A stretch of 64,000 nucleotides of DNA from assembly GCA_016709155.1 (NCBI GenBank), contig JADJEI010000014.1, positions 117,643 to 181,642 on the forward strand. Direction: 5' to 3'. Source of the stretch: Ignavibacteriales bacterium (lineage in GTDB: Bacteria > Bacteroidota > Ignavibacteria > Ignavibacteriales > Ignavibacteriaceae). This document shows positions 34,705 through 43,481 of the stretch, one piece after another. Both the position numbers and the translations under genes were made by a program. The notes under the pieces are model-generated. The model worked only from the letters and a program-made list of their open reading frames with translations, was not told the DNA's origin and did not search any database. How positions within the stretch are numbered: position 1 is the stretch's first letter; every line of letters starts with the position of its first letter.

Positions 34705-37508
34705 AAACGCAGGCTGATTCCAAATTTAATATTTCTTCTTGTTAGATAGCGGGCAGGATTCAAAGGATACGGGGTAATCGGTGCTTGCAAATCAGGGAAA
34801 CGCGGATCATTCCATGAATTTGGGACTGCATCACCAAACTCATAAGCGCTGCCGGTAACAGGGTTAATTATTGCAGAGTTTTTTGTATCAAGTAAATTAT
34901 TTACTTCAATGTTGAATGAAATTTTTATTCCATTAAAAGAAAAATATTTTTCAAAATTAAGATCAATCCAGAACCAGTCATCACCAAGTTTACTATTTCG
35001 GTCACTAACAAGAAATTCATACTCAGGTCTTCCCTGTGTGTCATAAGCACCTGTAAAAACGGCGGGGGTGTATCTTTTACCTGACTGATAAAACGCACGA
35101 ATGTAAATATTATAGTCATCAAGAAAGCCAGGGGCAAACTCAAAAATGGGTTTATCTTTTTCGACGTAGAAATTAGTTGAAATTGATGCTGTGATTGGTC
35201 TATCCCACGCAAGAAATTCTTCTTTAATAGATTCAGTTAAATCACCGCGAAGTACAAGTACGCCTTCATCAACGGAGGAGCTTTTACCTGTAACAATTGC
35301 ATAAGCAAAATTTGCAGAGCCGTTAAACCATCTGCCGATTCTTTTTCTGTATTCAATTTCTAAACCGCGCGATCGGGCATAATCAGAATTCACATAAGTG
35401 ATAAAGCTTTCTGTTGCAAATCGTGCCGAAGTAATGATTGCGTTTCGTGTACTTACGTAATCAAAAATGTCTTTATAGTAAGTCGTAATAGTAAGTACAT
35501 CGTCATTGGAAAATTGAGTCTTCAAGCCGAGTTCATAAGCAACAGTAGTTTCGGGATTTAGATTGGGATTTCCAAATTTCTGAAAAGATGATTGAGCATT
35601 CAGAGGATCTAATTTAGCATAAACAAACTGCGGGCGGGGCCATTTACTAAAATGACCATAAGAGAAAAATAGTGTTTGATTATCCGATACAGGATGCGAT
35701 ATTCCAAGGCGGGGGCTTAATCTTGCTTTCCATTTTCTGTTACCGAACCAGCTAAATGTATCATCTAAATAATTTTGTCTCGTCTCATCAGGAATCGTGA
35801 CAACATCAGGATTGTTAATCGCATCGTCAACATATTTTCCGGGGAACCAATAATCTAATCTTAAACCAAAGTTGAGTATCATCCCTGAAAAATTAATATT
35901 GTCTTGAGCATAGAAAGCTCCGAGAGCAGGATATGTTTTGTAAATATCATTATTCAAACCAAGTTCACCTATCCAGGGTTTGTAAATATCAATAACCTGC
36001 ATTTCCTGAAATTGAAAATTGAAGCCGGCTTTGAATTTATTTTTTTCATCAAAGAAACTCGTTATGTCGCCGCGTAAAGAATATTCTTCGAGGTAGTGAT
36101 CACGCCAGGTAAATGGAGAGCCAACATCCCAGAATCCATCGCCGGGAATAACGCCTATTGTATCACCGTCGATATTATAATATTGAATTGGAAAACTTGT
36201 AATGTCTTTTGGTTCAATGAAATCGTACCAGTTTTTACCATTTGCATCCGCGCGAAGATTCGTGTAATAATATCCAAATTTTAATTCATAAAATGTCTGC
36301 GAATTTAATGTATGCGTTAAGTTTAATGTGTGATAAATATTATTGTGAGTAAAAGTATTCGCTTCATCTAAAATATTTTGAAATGAATAGTGATAGCCGG
36401 GGGTTGGTTCAATATATTCAAGATTTGATTGAAGTGACTGAGAATTTTGATTTATGTTAACTGACTGATTAAATGAATAATTAAATTTAATTGTCGGTGA
36501 ATATTTGTAAGTTAATTTCGCAAGCCAGAACCAATTGTTTTCAGCACGTGGGGCGAAGGTTGTTCCGCCAAAAGTTGTGCTTACAATCTGACTTGCGACG
36601 GGTTTAAAATACCCTTGAGTAATTCCATCAGTAATGCCGCCATAAAAGCTTGCAAAAAAAGAAACCTCGCCGGGAATATTTAATCCAAGTGAAGGTAATA
36701 ATAAAGTTGTGAACGGTTCTGGACCGCTGATATTTCCTTCAGCAATATCCGTGTTGAATATATTGTACGAATTTCTTTCTCCAAAATTATCCCGCTTATA
36801 GGAAAAATAACCTGAGAACTTATTTCCACCCTCCCGTGTTCTTACATTCACAACACCTGAAGTTGCTTGCCCAAACTCAGCATTAAAACCGCCGGTGATA
36901 ACCTCAACCTCTTCGATCGAACTCGCACTTAATTGTAATCCAAACCCGGTTCCAGCAAGAGGATCCTGTACAGAAACACCATCGAGAAGAAAAGCATTTT
37001 CATAACTTCTGCCGCCGCGAATGTGTATTGAGTTATCTGTGTTCACCACCCCGGATTGTTGAGTGACTAAATCAGAGATATTTTCAACGATAGAAACATC
37101 AATATCCTCTTTTGAAATCGTTCGCTTGCTCTGTGTTTCTTCAACGTCCATCAAGGGTTTTTCACCAATAATAACAACTTCCTGTCCAAGTGATAGAACA
37201 GACTCTTCCATTTCAATATCAAAGTGTTTTGTTTTATTCGGAAGTATCTCAACACCTGTAAACTGTACTGTTTTATAGCCGATGAATGATATTTCAAGTG
37301 TGTAATTCCCAGCTGAAACTCCTTCAATTTTGAATGAACCATTTATGTCAGTCGCGGCACCGTAGTAAGTACCTTTTAATATTACATTCACTCCCGGCAA
37401 AGATTCACCATTTGCTTTATCCATAATTTTACCCGAAAGATTTCCCCTCTCCTGTGCAATGATTGAAACAGAAATGAAGACGAACAATATGGTAAGTAAA
37501 CTTTTCAC
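34701..37508 (-). CDS. TonB-dependent receptor with carboxypeptidase-regulatory-like domain
   Basis: 935 residues. Signal peptide 1-18; carboxypeptidase-regulatory-like domain ~20-105 (GNLSGKIMDKANGESLPGVN); plug ~125-230 with IHIRGGRSYENAFLLDGVSVQDPL; 22-strand barrel to the C-terminal phenylalanine (KFGISLRF). It imports a ligand across the outer membrane with TonB energy. The ligand is not evident; no SusD-type gene is adjacent, but the upstream lipoprotein could act as a surface partner. 4-bp overlaps with both neighbours. Confidence 0.93.
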   Translation of the reverse strand: MKSLLTILFVFISVSIIAQERGNLSGKIMDKANGESLPGVNVILKGTYYGAATDINGSFKIEGVSAGNYTLEISFIGYKTVQFTGVEILPNKTKHFDIEMEESVLSLGQEVVIIGEKPLMDVEETQSKRTISKEDIDVSIVENISDLVTQQSGVVNTDNSIHIRGGRSYENAFLLDGVSVQDPLAGTGFGLQLSASSIEEVEVITGGFNAEFGQATSGVVNVRTREGGNKFSGYFSYKRDNFGERNSYNIFNTDIAEGNISGPEPFTTLLLPSLGLNIPGEVSFFASFYGGITDGITQGYFKPVASQIVSTTFGGTTFAPRAENNWFWLAKLTYKYSPTIKFNYSFNQSVNINQNSQSLQSNLEYIEPTPGYHYSFQNILDEANTFTHNNIYHTLNLTHTLNSQTFYELKFGYYYTNLRADANGKNWYDFIEPKDITSFPIQYYNIDGDTIGVIPGDGFWDVGSPFTWRDHYLEEYSLRGDITSFFDEKNKFKAGFNFQFQEMQVIDIYKPWIGELGLNNDIYKTYPALGAFYAQDNINFSGMILNFGLRLDYWFPGKYVDDAINNPDVVTIPDETRQNYLDDTFSWFGNRKWKARLSPRLGISHPVSDNQTLFFSYGHFSKWPRPQFVYAKLDPLNAQSSFQKFGNPNLNPETTVAYELGLKTQFSNDDVLTITTYYKDIFDYVSTRNAIITSARFATESFITYVNSDYARSRGLEIEYRKRIGRWFNGSANFAYAIVTGKSSSVDEGVLVLRGDLTESIKEEFLAWDRPITASISTNFYVEKDKPIFEFAPGFLDDYNIYIRAFYQSGKRYTPAVFTGAYDTQGRPEYEFLVSDRNSKLGDDWFWIDLNFEKYFSFNGIKISFNIEVNNLLDTKNSAIINPVTGSAYEFGDAVPNSWNDPRFPDLQAPITPYPLNPARYLTRRNIKFGISLRF

Positions 37509-39112
37509 GGCGTTAACCCAAAATCCTCAATAAAAATTTTTTCGAGTAATGGGATTACATTACTATCCCCGCCGTCAGCTTGAAAAAGCGGAATACCTAT
37601 AAAAAATAAATTATCATCATTCGTTTTAAAACCAATATTACCGTTCAAGTTTGAAGCAGAAATATCGTAAACTTTTTGAGCAGTGATGGGATTTGGATAA
37701 TAAGTTCGCAATGAAGAAACAGTACTAGAAATTGTTAACGATGGATAATCTAAGTTTGGAGAGGATGGAAATACTGTTCCACTAAAAACAAATCCGACAG
37801 GCCTATCCTGACCAAGTGAATCAATTGGTAAAAAGCCTTGTATCGTTGGGACATCAAATTGAAAAACGGAAGTGGAGTCTTCAAAAGTTAATGACATAGC
37901 AATCTTGCCGCCCCCATCAACAAATTTATTTGTAGTTAAACTAAGTAAATCCATACGAGGTTTTGAATTAGAATACCAGAAAACGTAATTAAATAATTTT
38001 ATTGTTTCAGGAAAAGTCACACTCTCATAAGGAAGTGTGCTTCCTGCAATATCAAGTGTATTAAGTTTGCCGGTAAGTAACCCGCTTCCAATTTGATTGA
38101 ATGCATTGTTATAAAAATTTTTGACTGAAATATCATTATTCAAATCCGATACTTCATAATTATCTACAATTAAAAATTCGCTTGTTGGCTTTTTTACAAA
38201 CCAGGTACTATTAGAATCAGGCAGAGAAATAAAAGCAGACTTTGCCCCGGAAATATCTTCAGCCTGAATATAAATTTTATTATCATTGTTTAAATTAATT
38301 CCAGGCAAATCATCAGGATTTATATTTAACTCCGAGCCGTTGATAAGAATTTCCATCATCGGATTCAAAGCATTGTAATCAACTATCCGTAAAGTTATTA
38401 ATCGTGTTGAGCCGCTGAGCGAAATAAAATTATTAGTATCATTAAGCGCGATGTTGATATTTGTAATCGAACTTTCGCCATCAAGATCGCTTGCCGTCCA
38501 GCCGAATGTCATAACAGGAAATGATGTGTCAGGCAGAAATGACAGATCACTCCAGAAAATTTGGGGAGTGGAATTTTTTATTGGAAATTTCGTAGAAGCA
38601 GGGGTGGGGTCTATCAACCCAATATCAAAATATTTTTCGTTTGGATCATAGAATCCATTACCGTTTGAATCTGAGTAAGGTTCAGCTCCATAATCAATCT
38701 GATTTTGAATGATGTCCTCATCATAAAATCCATTGCCATAATTATCCACTGCTGATACTTGAAAATCGAAAGTTGTGTCAATAGTGCCAATGGGTAAAGA
38801 GAATGTACTGTCACGGCTTGTGGTGAATGTCCAGAGAGAATCAATGCCAACCCATTTGAAATAATATCCGATTATCAATCCGTCAGGATCATCCCCCCAC
38901 CAACTTACAGTTAGCTGGCTTGTTTGTCCGCTGATTGAACTATCCGGATACAAAAACACAAATGTTTCAGGTGAGTTATTCGTATTTGGATTATTAACTA
39001 ACTCATCATAACAACCGGTGCTTACGATCGCCGCTGTTATACCAAGTATGTAGAACAAGTATGTAGTAATTTTAGAATTCAATAACAAACCAAAGAAATA
39101 TTTTTTAATCAC
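37505..39112 (-). CDS. Large lipoprotein with FN3/Ig-like region
   Basis: 535 residues. Lipobox STGC after a hydrophobic segment (~22-34), then a region starting FVFLYPDSSISGQTSQLTVSWWGDDPDG typical of Ig/FN3-like surface domains, and DYGNGFYDEDI and DSNGNGFYDPNEK loops that may bind calcium. The C-terminal half has a glutamine-amidotransferase-like feel (INLIVDNYEVSD... KLFNYVFWYSNSKP), but I cannot place it. First gene of the five-gene operon, overlapping the TonB receptor by 4 bp. Confidence 0.75.
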   Translation of the reverse strand: MIKKYFFGLLLNSKITTYLFYILGITAAIVSTGCYDELVNNPNTNNSPETFVFLYPDSSISGQTSQLTVSWWGDDPDGLIIGYYFKWVGIDSLWTFTTSRDSTFSLPIGTIDTTFDFQVSAVDNYGNGFYDEDIIQNQIDYGAEPYSDSNGNGFYDPNEKYFDIGLIDPTPASTKFPIKNSTPQIFWSDLSFLPDTSFPVMTFGWTASDLDGESSITNINIALNDTNNFISLSGSTRLITLRIVDYNALNPMMEILINGSELNINPDDLPGINLNNDNKIYIQAEDISGAKSAFISLPDSNSTWFVKKPTSEFLIVDNYEVSDLNNDISVKNFYNNAFNQIGSGLLTGKLNTLDIAGSTLPYESVTFPETIKLFNYVFWYSNSKPRMDLLSLTTNKFVDGGGKIAMSLTFEDSTSVFQFDVPTIQGFLPIDSLGQDRPVGFVFSGTVFPSSPNLDYPSLTISSTVSSLRTYYPNPITAQKVYDISASNLNGNIGFKTNDDNLFFIGIPLFQADGGDSNVIPLLEKIFIEDFGLTP

Positions 39113-39201
39113 TACTTCAATTTAATAATTCTGTTTCAATGAACATCTTTAGTTATAAAATATTTAAGTTAAGTTTTTATTAAGATAATTAAATATTTAT
39201 G

Positions 39202-39224
39202 AAGGCAGCCGCTAAGACTGCCTT
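39202..39224 (-). terminator. Hairpin beyond the T9SS beta-helix gene
   Basis: AAGGCAG/CTGCCTT stem with a 9-nt loop lies 52 bp past the stop at 39276. The following minus-strand bases are AT-rich but not a clean T run, so it is a weak terminator. The same stem core occurs at 47304-47329. Confidence 0.5.
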
Positions 39225-39275
39225 TAATATCAAGTGTGAATTTTTCTTTAGACATATCACATTTGATGTCTGACT

Positions 39276-41939
39276 TTACTTCAGCAACATTAATTTTTTC
39301 GAAGCAGTAAAATCATTTGATTTGATTGTGTAGATATAAACTCCGCTTGCAAGTTTGCTTGCGTTGAAAGTTATTTCGTAAGTGCCTGCGGGTTTTGTTT
39401 CGTTTAGGAGTTGTTTTACTTTTCTGCCGAGTATGTCGTAAATAATTAGTTCAACATTTCCTGCTTGTGGAAGATCAAATTTTATTGAAGTTGTTGGGTT
39501 GAATGGGTTGGGGTAGTTTTGATATAAATAATATTGTTCAGGTATTATTTTTTCTTCTTCGGGTAAAGTTGGTTTGCCAAATTTTTGTTTCATTTTATCA
39601 TTTAGCATTGAATGGTAGTCTGAGCTGCTCTTTACTAAATAATTTGTGTTTGCTGTTTTCCCCAATGTTTGACCTGAAAGACTTAACAGATATGATGTGG
39701 TCAATGCGTCTATCTCAGCAAAGAATGCTTCGTTTGTGTTAGGGTTGTTTTGAACTATATCATCAAACTCATTTATTGCTTCATTGTACTTCTCCACTCC
39801 TACCAAACATAAGTTTGAAAGATGACTTATTGTTCTGATAAGAGTTGTGTCGGTTACTTGCGTGAGCCTTTCATTATAAACTTCCCGCAGATCATTCAAA
39901 ACTGTGCTGTCTGCATTCTGAGTTTTATTGATTTTGTATAATGCTATGTATGCATAAATACTTCTTGAATCATCCGGGTAATCTGTTATGATCTGATTGT
40001 ATAATACAATTGCTTCAGTGAACTTTGCCGTAAAGTATAATTCATCTGCTTGTGCATAAAGTAAATCTATTTCCTCGACATCTGATACAACTTCTCCGGT
40101 GGAATAAACCGTATCTATAACCTCACCGGATGCAGTCTGTGTGATTATCATCAGTCCACCGCCCTGCGGAATTATGCACGGCTCTGTCAAGTAAGGAATA
40201 TACTGCACATTCAATATTCCAAATCTTCCTGCAGGATCTCCTACGTTAGTCGTTCCCCAGGAGTTGGTGTCTGCTTTAACCTGTGTAGTGGTATCTCCAT
40301 TCATAAGTGTAAATGTTGTATCAAGAAAAGCGAAGTCCGGTAAACGGTCATCCATTATTTGGTTACAGCCATCGGCAAGTTTTATTTTGCCCGTTATTGA
40401 AAGATATATCTCCGATCCATCATCTTCATTGTTCCCAAGTGCATTATACCCACCATTGTTGAAAATTTCATTATGACCGGATATAGGATATTGATTGGGA
40501 GGGTTGCCTCCCAACATCGCTCTTAAATCTGGATTTGAATTTGCCCCGACATAAATTCCATTGATCAGATGTCCGGTGATTGTGTTATCGCCAATCTTTT
40601 GACTTGAGCCGCCAAGTAATAATCCTGTACTGTGACCGGAGATAGTGTTTAACCTTATTGTTCCTCCGGAACTGATCATTTCGATTCCGGGCAGTTCATT
40701 TTGAGAGGAAGAAATGCTATTGCCCACTACATTAATGTTTGATGATTGGTTTAGTATTATACCGCACTCCGAGTTATTAATGAAGTTTGATTGTATAGTG
40801 CCTTTGTTCAGGTTAGTCAATGAAACAGCAGTTTGTGAATTTGTGATTGAACACTGTTTAATCTTTAGATCAACAACCACGTTACCTGTTATAGCAATTC
40901 CCGAATTGCAATTATCGAAAGTTGTGTTATTAATGTTTAGATTTTCGAACTGATGTGGTAATAAATCAGCTAAACCATTTACACTTATCTCGGCGTTTTT
41001 AACTATGCAGTTTGAAAGTGTAAAATCGCTGCCTGACTTAACTAAAATACCGTTTTCGTTTTCCGGTGATACAAAATCAAGCGTCAGCTTGTTTGTTATT
41101 GTTCCTTTAACTGTAGCCAGACCTTCTATGATTAGCTGTTTCCCGTTATAAAAAATTATGCTTCCGCCATCAACTGTTTTTATTGAGCCGCCTGCTTTAA
41201 CTGTTATGTTTGCGTTGGAAGAATATGTCCCGGTGACAGTTAAAGTAGCGCCGTTCTCTATTATCATATCGTCATTTAATGTCCAGCCCCCATCAACGGT
41301 TTCGTTATAAAGAAGTCTGCCGCCGTAAAGTACAACAGGTGCAACTTGAAAGAGGTAACCTTCGCCGGCGGGGAAAGTGTAAGTAACAGTAGTATCATCA
41401 TAAAATGTTATATCAAAATTATTCTCCGGTTCTATGTTTCTTAGTCTTGTATTCTTATATCTGCCTTCAACACCTTCAGCGCTTTGCACATTCATCTCTG
41501 CTACCCGGCTGCCATCAGTAATTAAGTTTGACAATAAAAAGTAATTGTTTTGAGAATGCCCGGCTGTATCCAAATCTGTAGCAAAAAAGTTTAAGGTTGA
41601 GTTGATTGGATTGTTAACGGGATTATTTGTTAGACTGAGGTAAGGAATATTAGTGTAATAAGAATCTTCTATGAACGGATGAGTTACATCTCTTAGCATT
41701 AGATCATTTCCAGAATATGACAAGTTCATTAGTGTTAAGCCCAATACTCCATTAATTCTTGGAGAGAGATCGTTTTTTATATAACTATATAAAGGTTCGT
41801 TAGGTAAATAATTTTCGTCTAGAATATTTTTGTACCATACGTTGTTATTACAATTTACTTCATATTTTAAATCGGTGGATGTCAACATCCAAAAAACACC
41901 CCTTAGCACCAAATGATAGTGAAAGCATAATTGAAGCAT
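39276..41939 (-). CDS. T9SS beta-helix protein with TPR region (C-terminal two thirds of a broken gene)
   Basis: 887 residues. An N-terminal region of unknown fold leads to a right-handed beta-helix (~260-480, many short N/S/G-rich turns such as INNTTFDNCNSGIAITGN), a TPR-like helical region (~650-790, EIDLLYAQADELYFTAKFTEAIVLYNQI) and a T9SS domain (~803-887, YQNYPNPFNPTTS). There is no signal peptide: the frame is continuous with the gene above except for an in-frame stop just before this ATG. Together with the two pieces upstream it forms one ancestral gene of ~1330 codons. Confidence 0.75.
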   Translation of the reverse strand: MLQLCFHYHLVLRGVFWMLTSTDLKYEVNCNNNVWYKNILDENYLPNEPLYSYIKNDLSPRINGVLGLTLMNLSYSGNDLMLRDVTHPFIEDSYYTNIPYLSLTNNPVNNPINSTLNFFATDLDTAGHSQNNYFLLSNLITDGSRVAEMNVQSAEGVEGRYKNTRLRNIEPENNFDITFYDDTTVTYTFPAGEGYLFQVAPVVLYGGRLLYNETVDGGWTLNDDMIIENGATLTVTGTYSSNANITVKAGGSIKTVDGGSIIFYNGKQLIIEGLATVKGTITNKLTLDFVSPENENGILVKSGSDFTLSNCIVKNAEISVNGLADLLPHQFENLNINNTTFDNCNSGIAITGNVVVDLKIKQCSITNSQTAVSLTNLNKGTIQSNFINNSECGIILNQSSNINVVGNSISSSQNELPGIEMISSGGTIRLNTISGHSTGLLLGGSSQKIGDNTITGHLINGIYVGANSNPDLRAMLGGNPPNQYPISGHNEIFNNGGYNALGNNEDDGSEIYLSITGKIKLADGCNQIMDDRLPDFAFLDTTFTLMNGDTTTQVKADTNSWGTTNVGDPAGRFGILNVQYIPYLTEPCIIPQGGGLMIITQTASGEVIDTVYSTGEVVSDVEEIDLLYAQADELYFTAKFTEAIVLYNQIITDYPDDSRSIYAYIALYKINKTQNADSTVLNDLREVYNERLTQVTDTTLIRTISHLSNLCLVGVEKYNEAINEFDDIVQNNPNTNEAFFAEIDALTTSYLLSLSGQTLGKTANTNYLVKSSSDYHSMLNDKMKQKFGKPTLPEEEKIIPEQYYLYQNYPNPFNPTTSIKFDLPQAGNVELIIYDILGRKVKQLLNETKPAGTYEITFNASKLASGVYIYTIKSNDFTASKKLMLLK

Positions 41940-42614
41940 TTAACTTTTCTGGGGCGGTGAATATAACCAGCACTTGCTTCCATCTGGTAAGGTCGGTTCG
42001 GCTATTAATGATTCGTGCCAAAAGACGGGATTAACATCCGATAGTTCTGTTAATAGGTACCTCTGGTATTCGTACATCTCTTCCATTTGTTTACCATCAA
42101 CGAAAGTTATGAACTCCATCATTATTTTTTCAGGATTTGCCATCTCTTTGAATTTATAGATTGTCCTATCCCCATTTCTCCACCCATTCCATTGAGGAAA
42201 AAATTCTGCAATACCTTTTGGCTTATTCATAGCTTCAAGAATATCATCTACGATTTTCATCGGAGTGTATCGGTCAATTGTCTGCGGTTCACTTACATTA
42301 AAAAAATATTTTATATTATCCCAGTCATTATATTTATTTGCAAATGACGTTATATCGAAAACTACCTGTGGGTAAAGGTCAACAATTCTGCTTCCGATAC
42401 GCTCATCAAAAACCTGGAAGTTATCAACATATAACTGCTTATTTCCAAACCAGGTAACCTTGAACTGAATTCCTGTACCTGGGTATGTATCATCATAATC
42501 CAGCAGTTCATATTGATTTAATCCCTCCATTTTCGAATTATATTGTTCAAATTCCGGAGGGTAGGAATAAACTATTTCAAAAGGCTCAAATGATTCACCG
42601 GTAAATGAACTCAC
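41940..42614 (-). CDS. Middle piece of a broken secreted protein
   Basis: 224 residues beginning SSFTGESFEPFEIVYSYPPEF and ending SPPQKS-stop. No signal peptide and no recognised domain. In the next frame over, just past the stop, the sequence reads as EKLNASIMLSLSFGAKG before returning to this frame as VFWMLTSTDL, so two compensating single-base shifts (near 41948 and 41893) explain the stop. A third shift separates it from the signal-peptide piece. It is probably not a gene in its own right. Confidence 0.55.
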   Translation of the reverse strand: MSSFTGESFEPFEIVYSYPPEFEQYNSKMEGLNQYELLDYDDTYPGTGIQFKVTWFGNKQLYVDNFQVFDERIGSRIVDLYPQVVFDITSFANKYNDWDNIKYFFNVSEPQTIDRYTPMKIVDDILEAMNKPKGIAEFFPQWNGWRNGDRTIYKFKEMANPEKIMMEFITFVDGKQMEEMYEYQRYLLTELSDVNPVFWHESLIAEPTLPDGSKCWLYSPPQKS

Positions 42615-42622
42615 ATATAATG

Positions 42623-43276
42623 TTAACTCTGCTCCCTCAATGGGTAATCAATCGTTATCCCTTGATCATTTATGTAGGTAAATATCACTGATACTTTACA
42701 CACGGGATCGGTAGGCTCGGGTGTTATACCGTTTATCGTTGAAACTGCAACATTAAATCGTAGATTATACTGCAGAAGTTCATCCATATACCATGGTGAG
42801 TATTTTTTATCCTGCCTGTATTGAGGTCCTCTGAGCATAATATTATTTGTATTATCTAAGTCTGTTCCACTTGTCCAACAAGCAGTATTGGAATAGTTCG
42901 TAGCAGAACCAAAATCAGCTTTTATTCCTGTTTCAAGTTCATTCTTTGTTGTATCCTCGGCTTCCCATTTTGTGTAATACCCCGCTGAATAATAAGCAAC
43001 TGCGTCGTTTTGAGAGTCATTCTTTATTGCAACCAGGTTATATTTATTCAGTACATCCTTAAGCGCAGCGTTATCTCCATTTGCGTATTGAATTACTGTA
43101 TTCATACCAAGATCATCCACGTACTCGTACGTTACCTGATTTAATGAATCTCCTTTAGAAAGATAAACACCATAAGGGAATTGAGTTGGCGGTGTTATTA
43201 CCTGCGCAAGGAACCCATTAAACGGAATGTAAAAGAAAAAGATTAAAAGGAACAAGAATTGTTTAACTCGTTTCAT
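42623..43276 (-). CDS. N-terminal piece of a broken secreted protein
   Basis: 217 residues with a signal peptide (~1-25, ending FNGFLAQ) and a good ribosome site (GGAGGT 6 nt before the ATG). It contains TQFPYGVYLSKGDSLNQV and a KYSPWYMDELLQYNLRFNVA segment, no known family. It stops at 42623 after DYPLREQS; the other frame continues DYPL then EGAELTLYVSSFTGES, so one base lost near 42638 separates it from the next piece. Together the three pieces encode a T9SS-exported protein. Confidence 0.6.
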   Translation of the reverse strand: MKRVKQFLFLLIFFFYIPFNGFLAQVITPPTQFPYGVYLSKGDSLNQVTYEYVDDLGMNTVIQYANGDNAALKDVLNKYNLVAIKNDSQNDAVAYYSAGYYTKWEAEDTTKNELETGIKADFGSATNYSNTACWTSGTDLDNTNNIMLRGPQYRQDKKYSPWYMDELLQYNLRFNVAVSTINGITPEPTDPVCKVSVIFTYINDQGITIDYPLREQS

Positions 43277-43481
43277 TTTATACCTCCGAATGATTTTTAA
43301 TTTAATATTTATTAGTTATTATTTATTATTCCCAATCCGTATTTCTGCGGGATGGGGGTTTTATTGTCAAATTGCTAAACTGCTTAATTGTTAATTTGTT
43401 GAATCGCTTCATTTTTTTTTGAGTTTTTAATTCAGGTTCTTGCTTCTTGTCTTCCACGTTTCACGTTTTTCTTCTTTCGTC

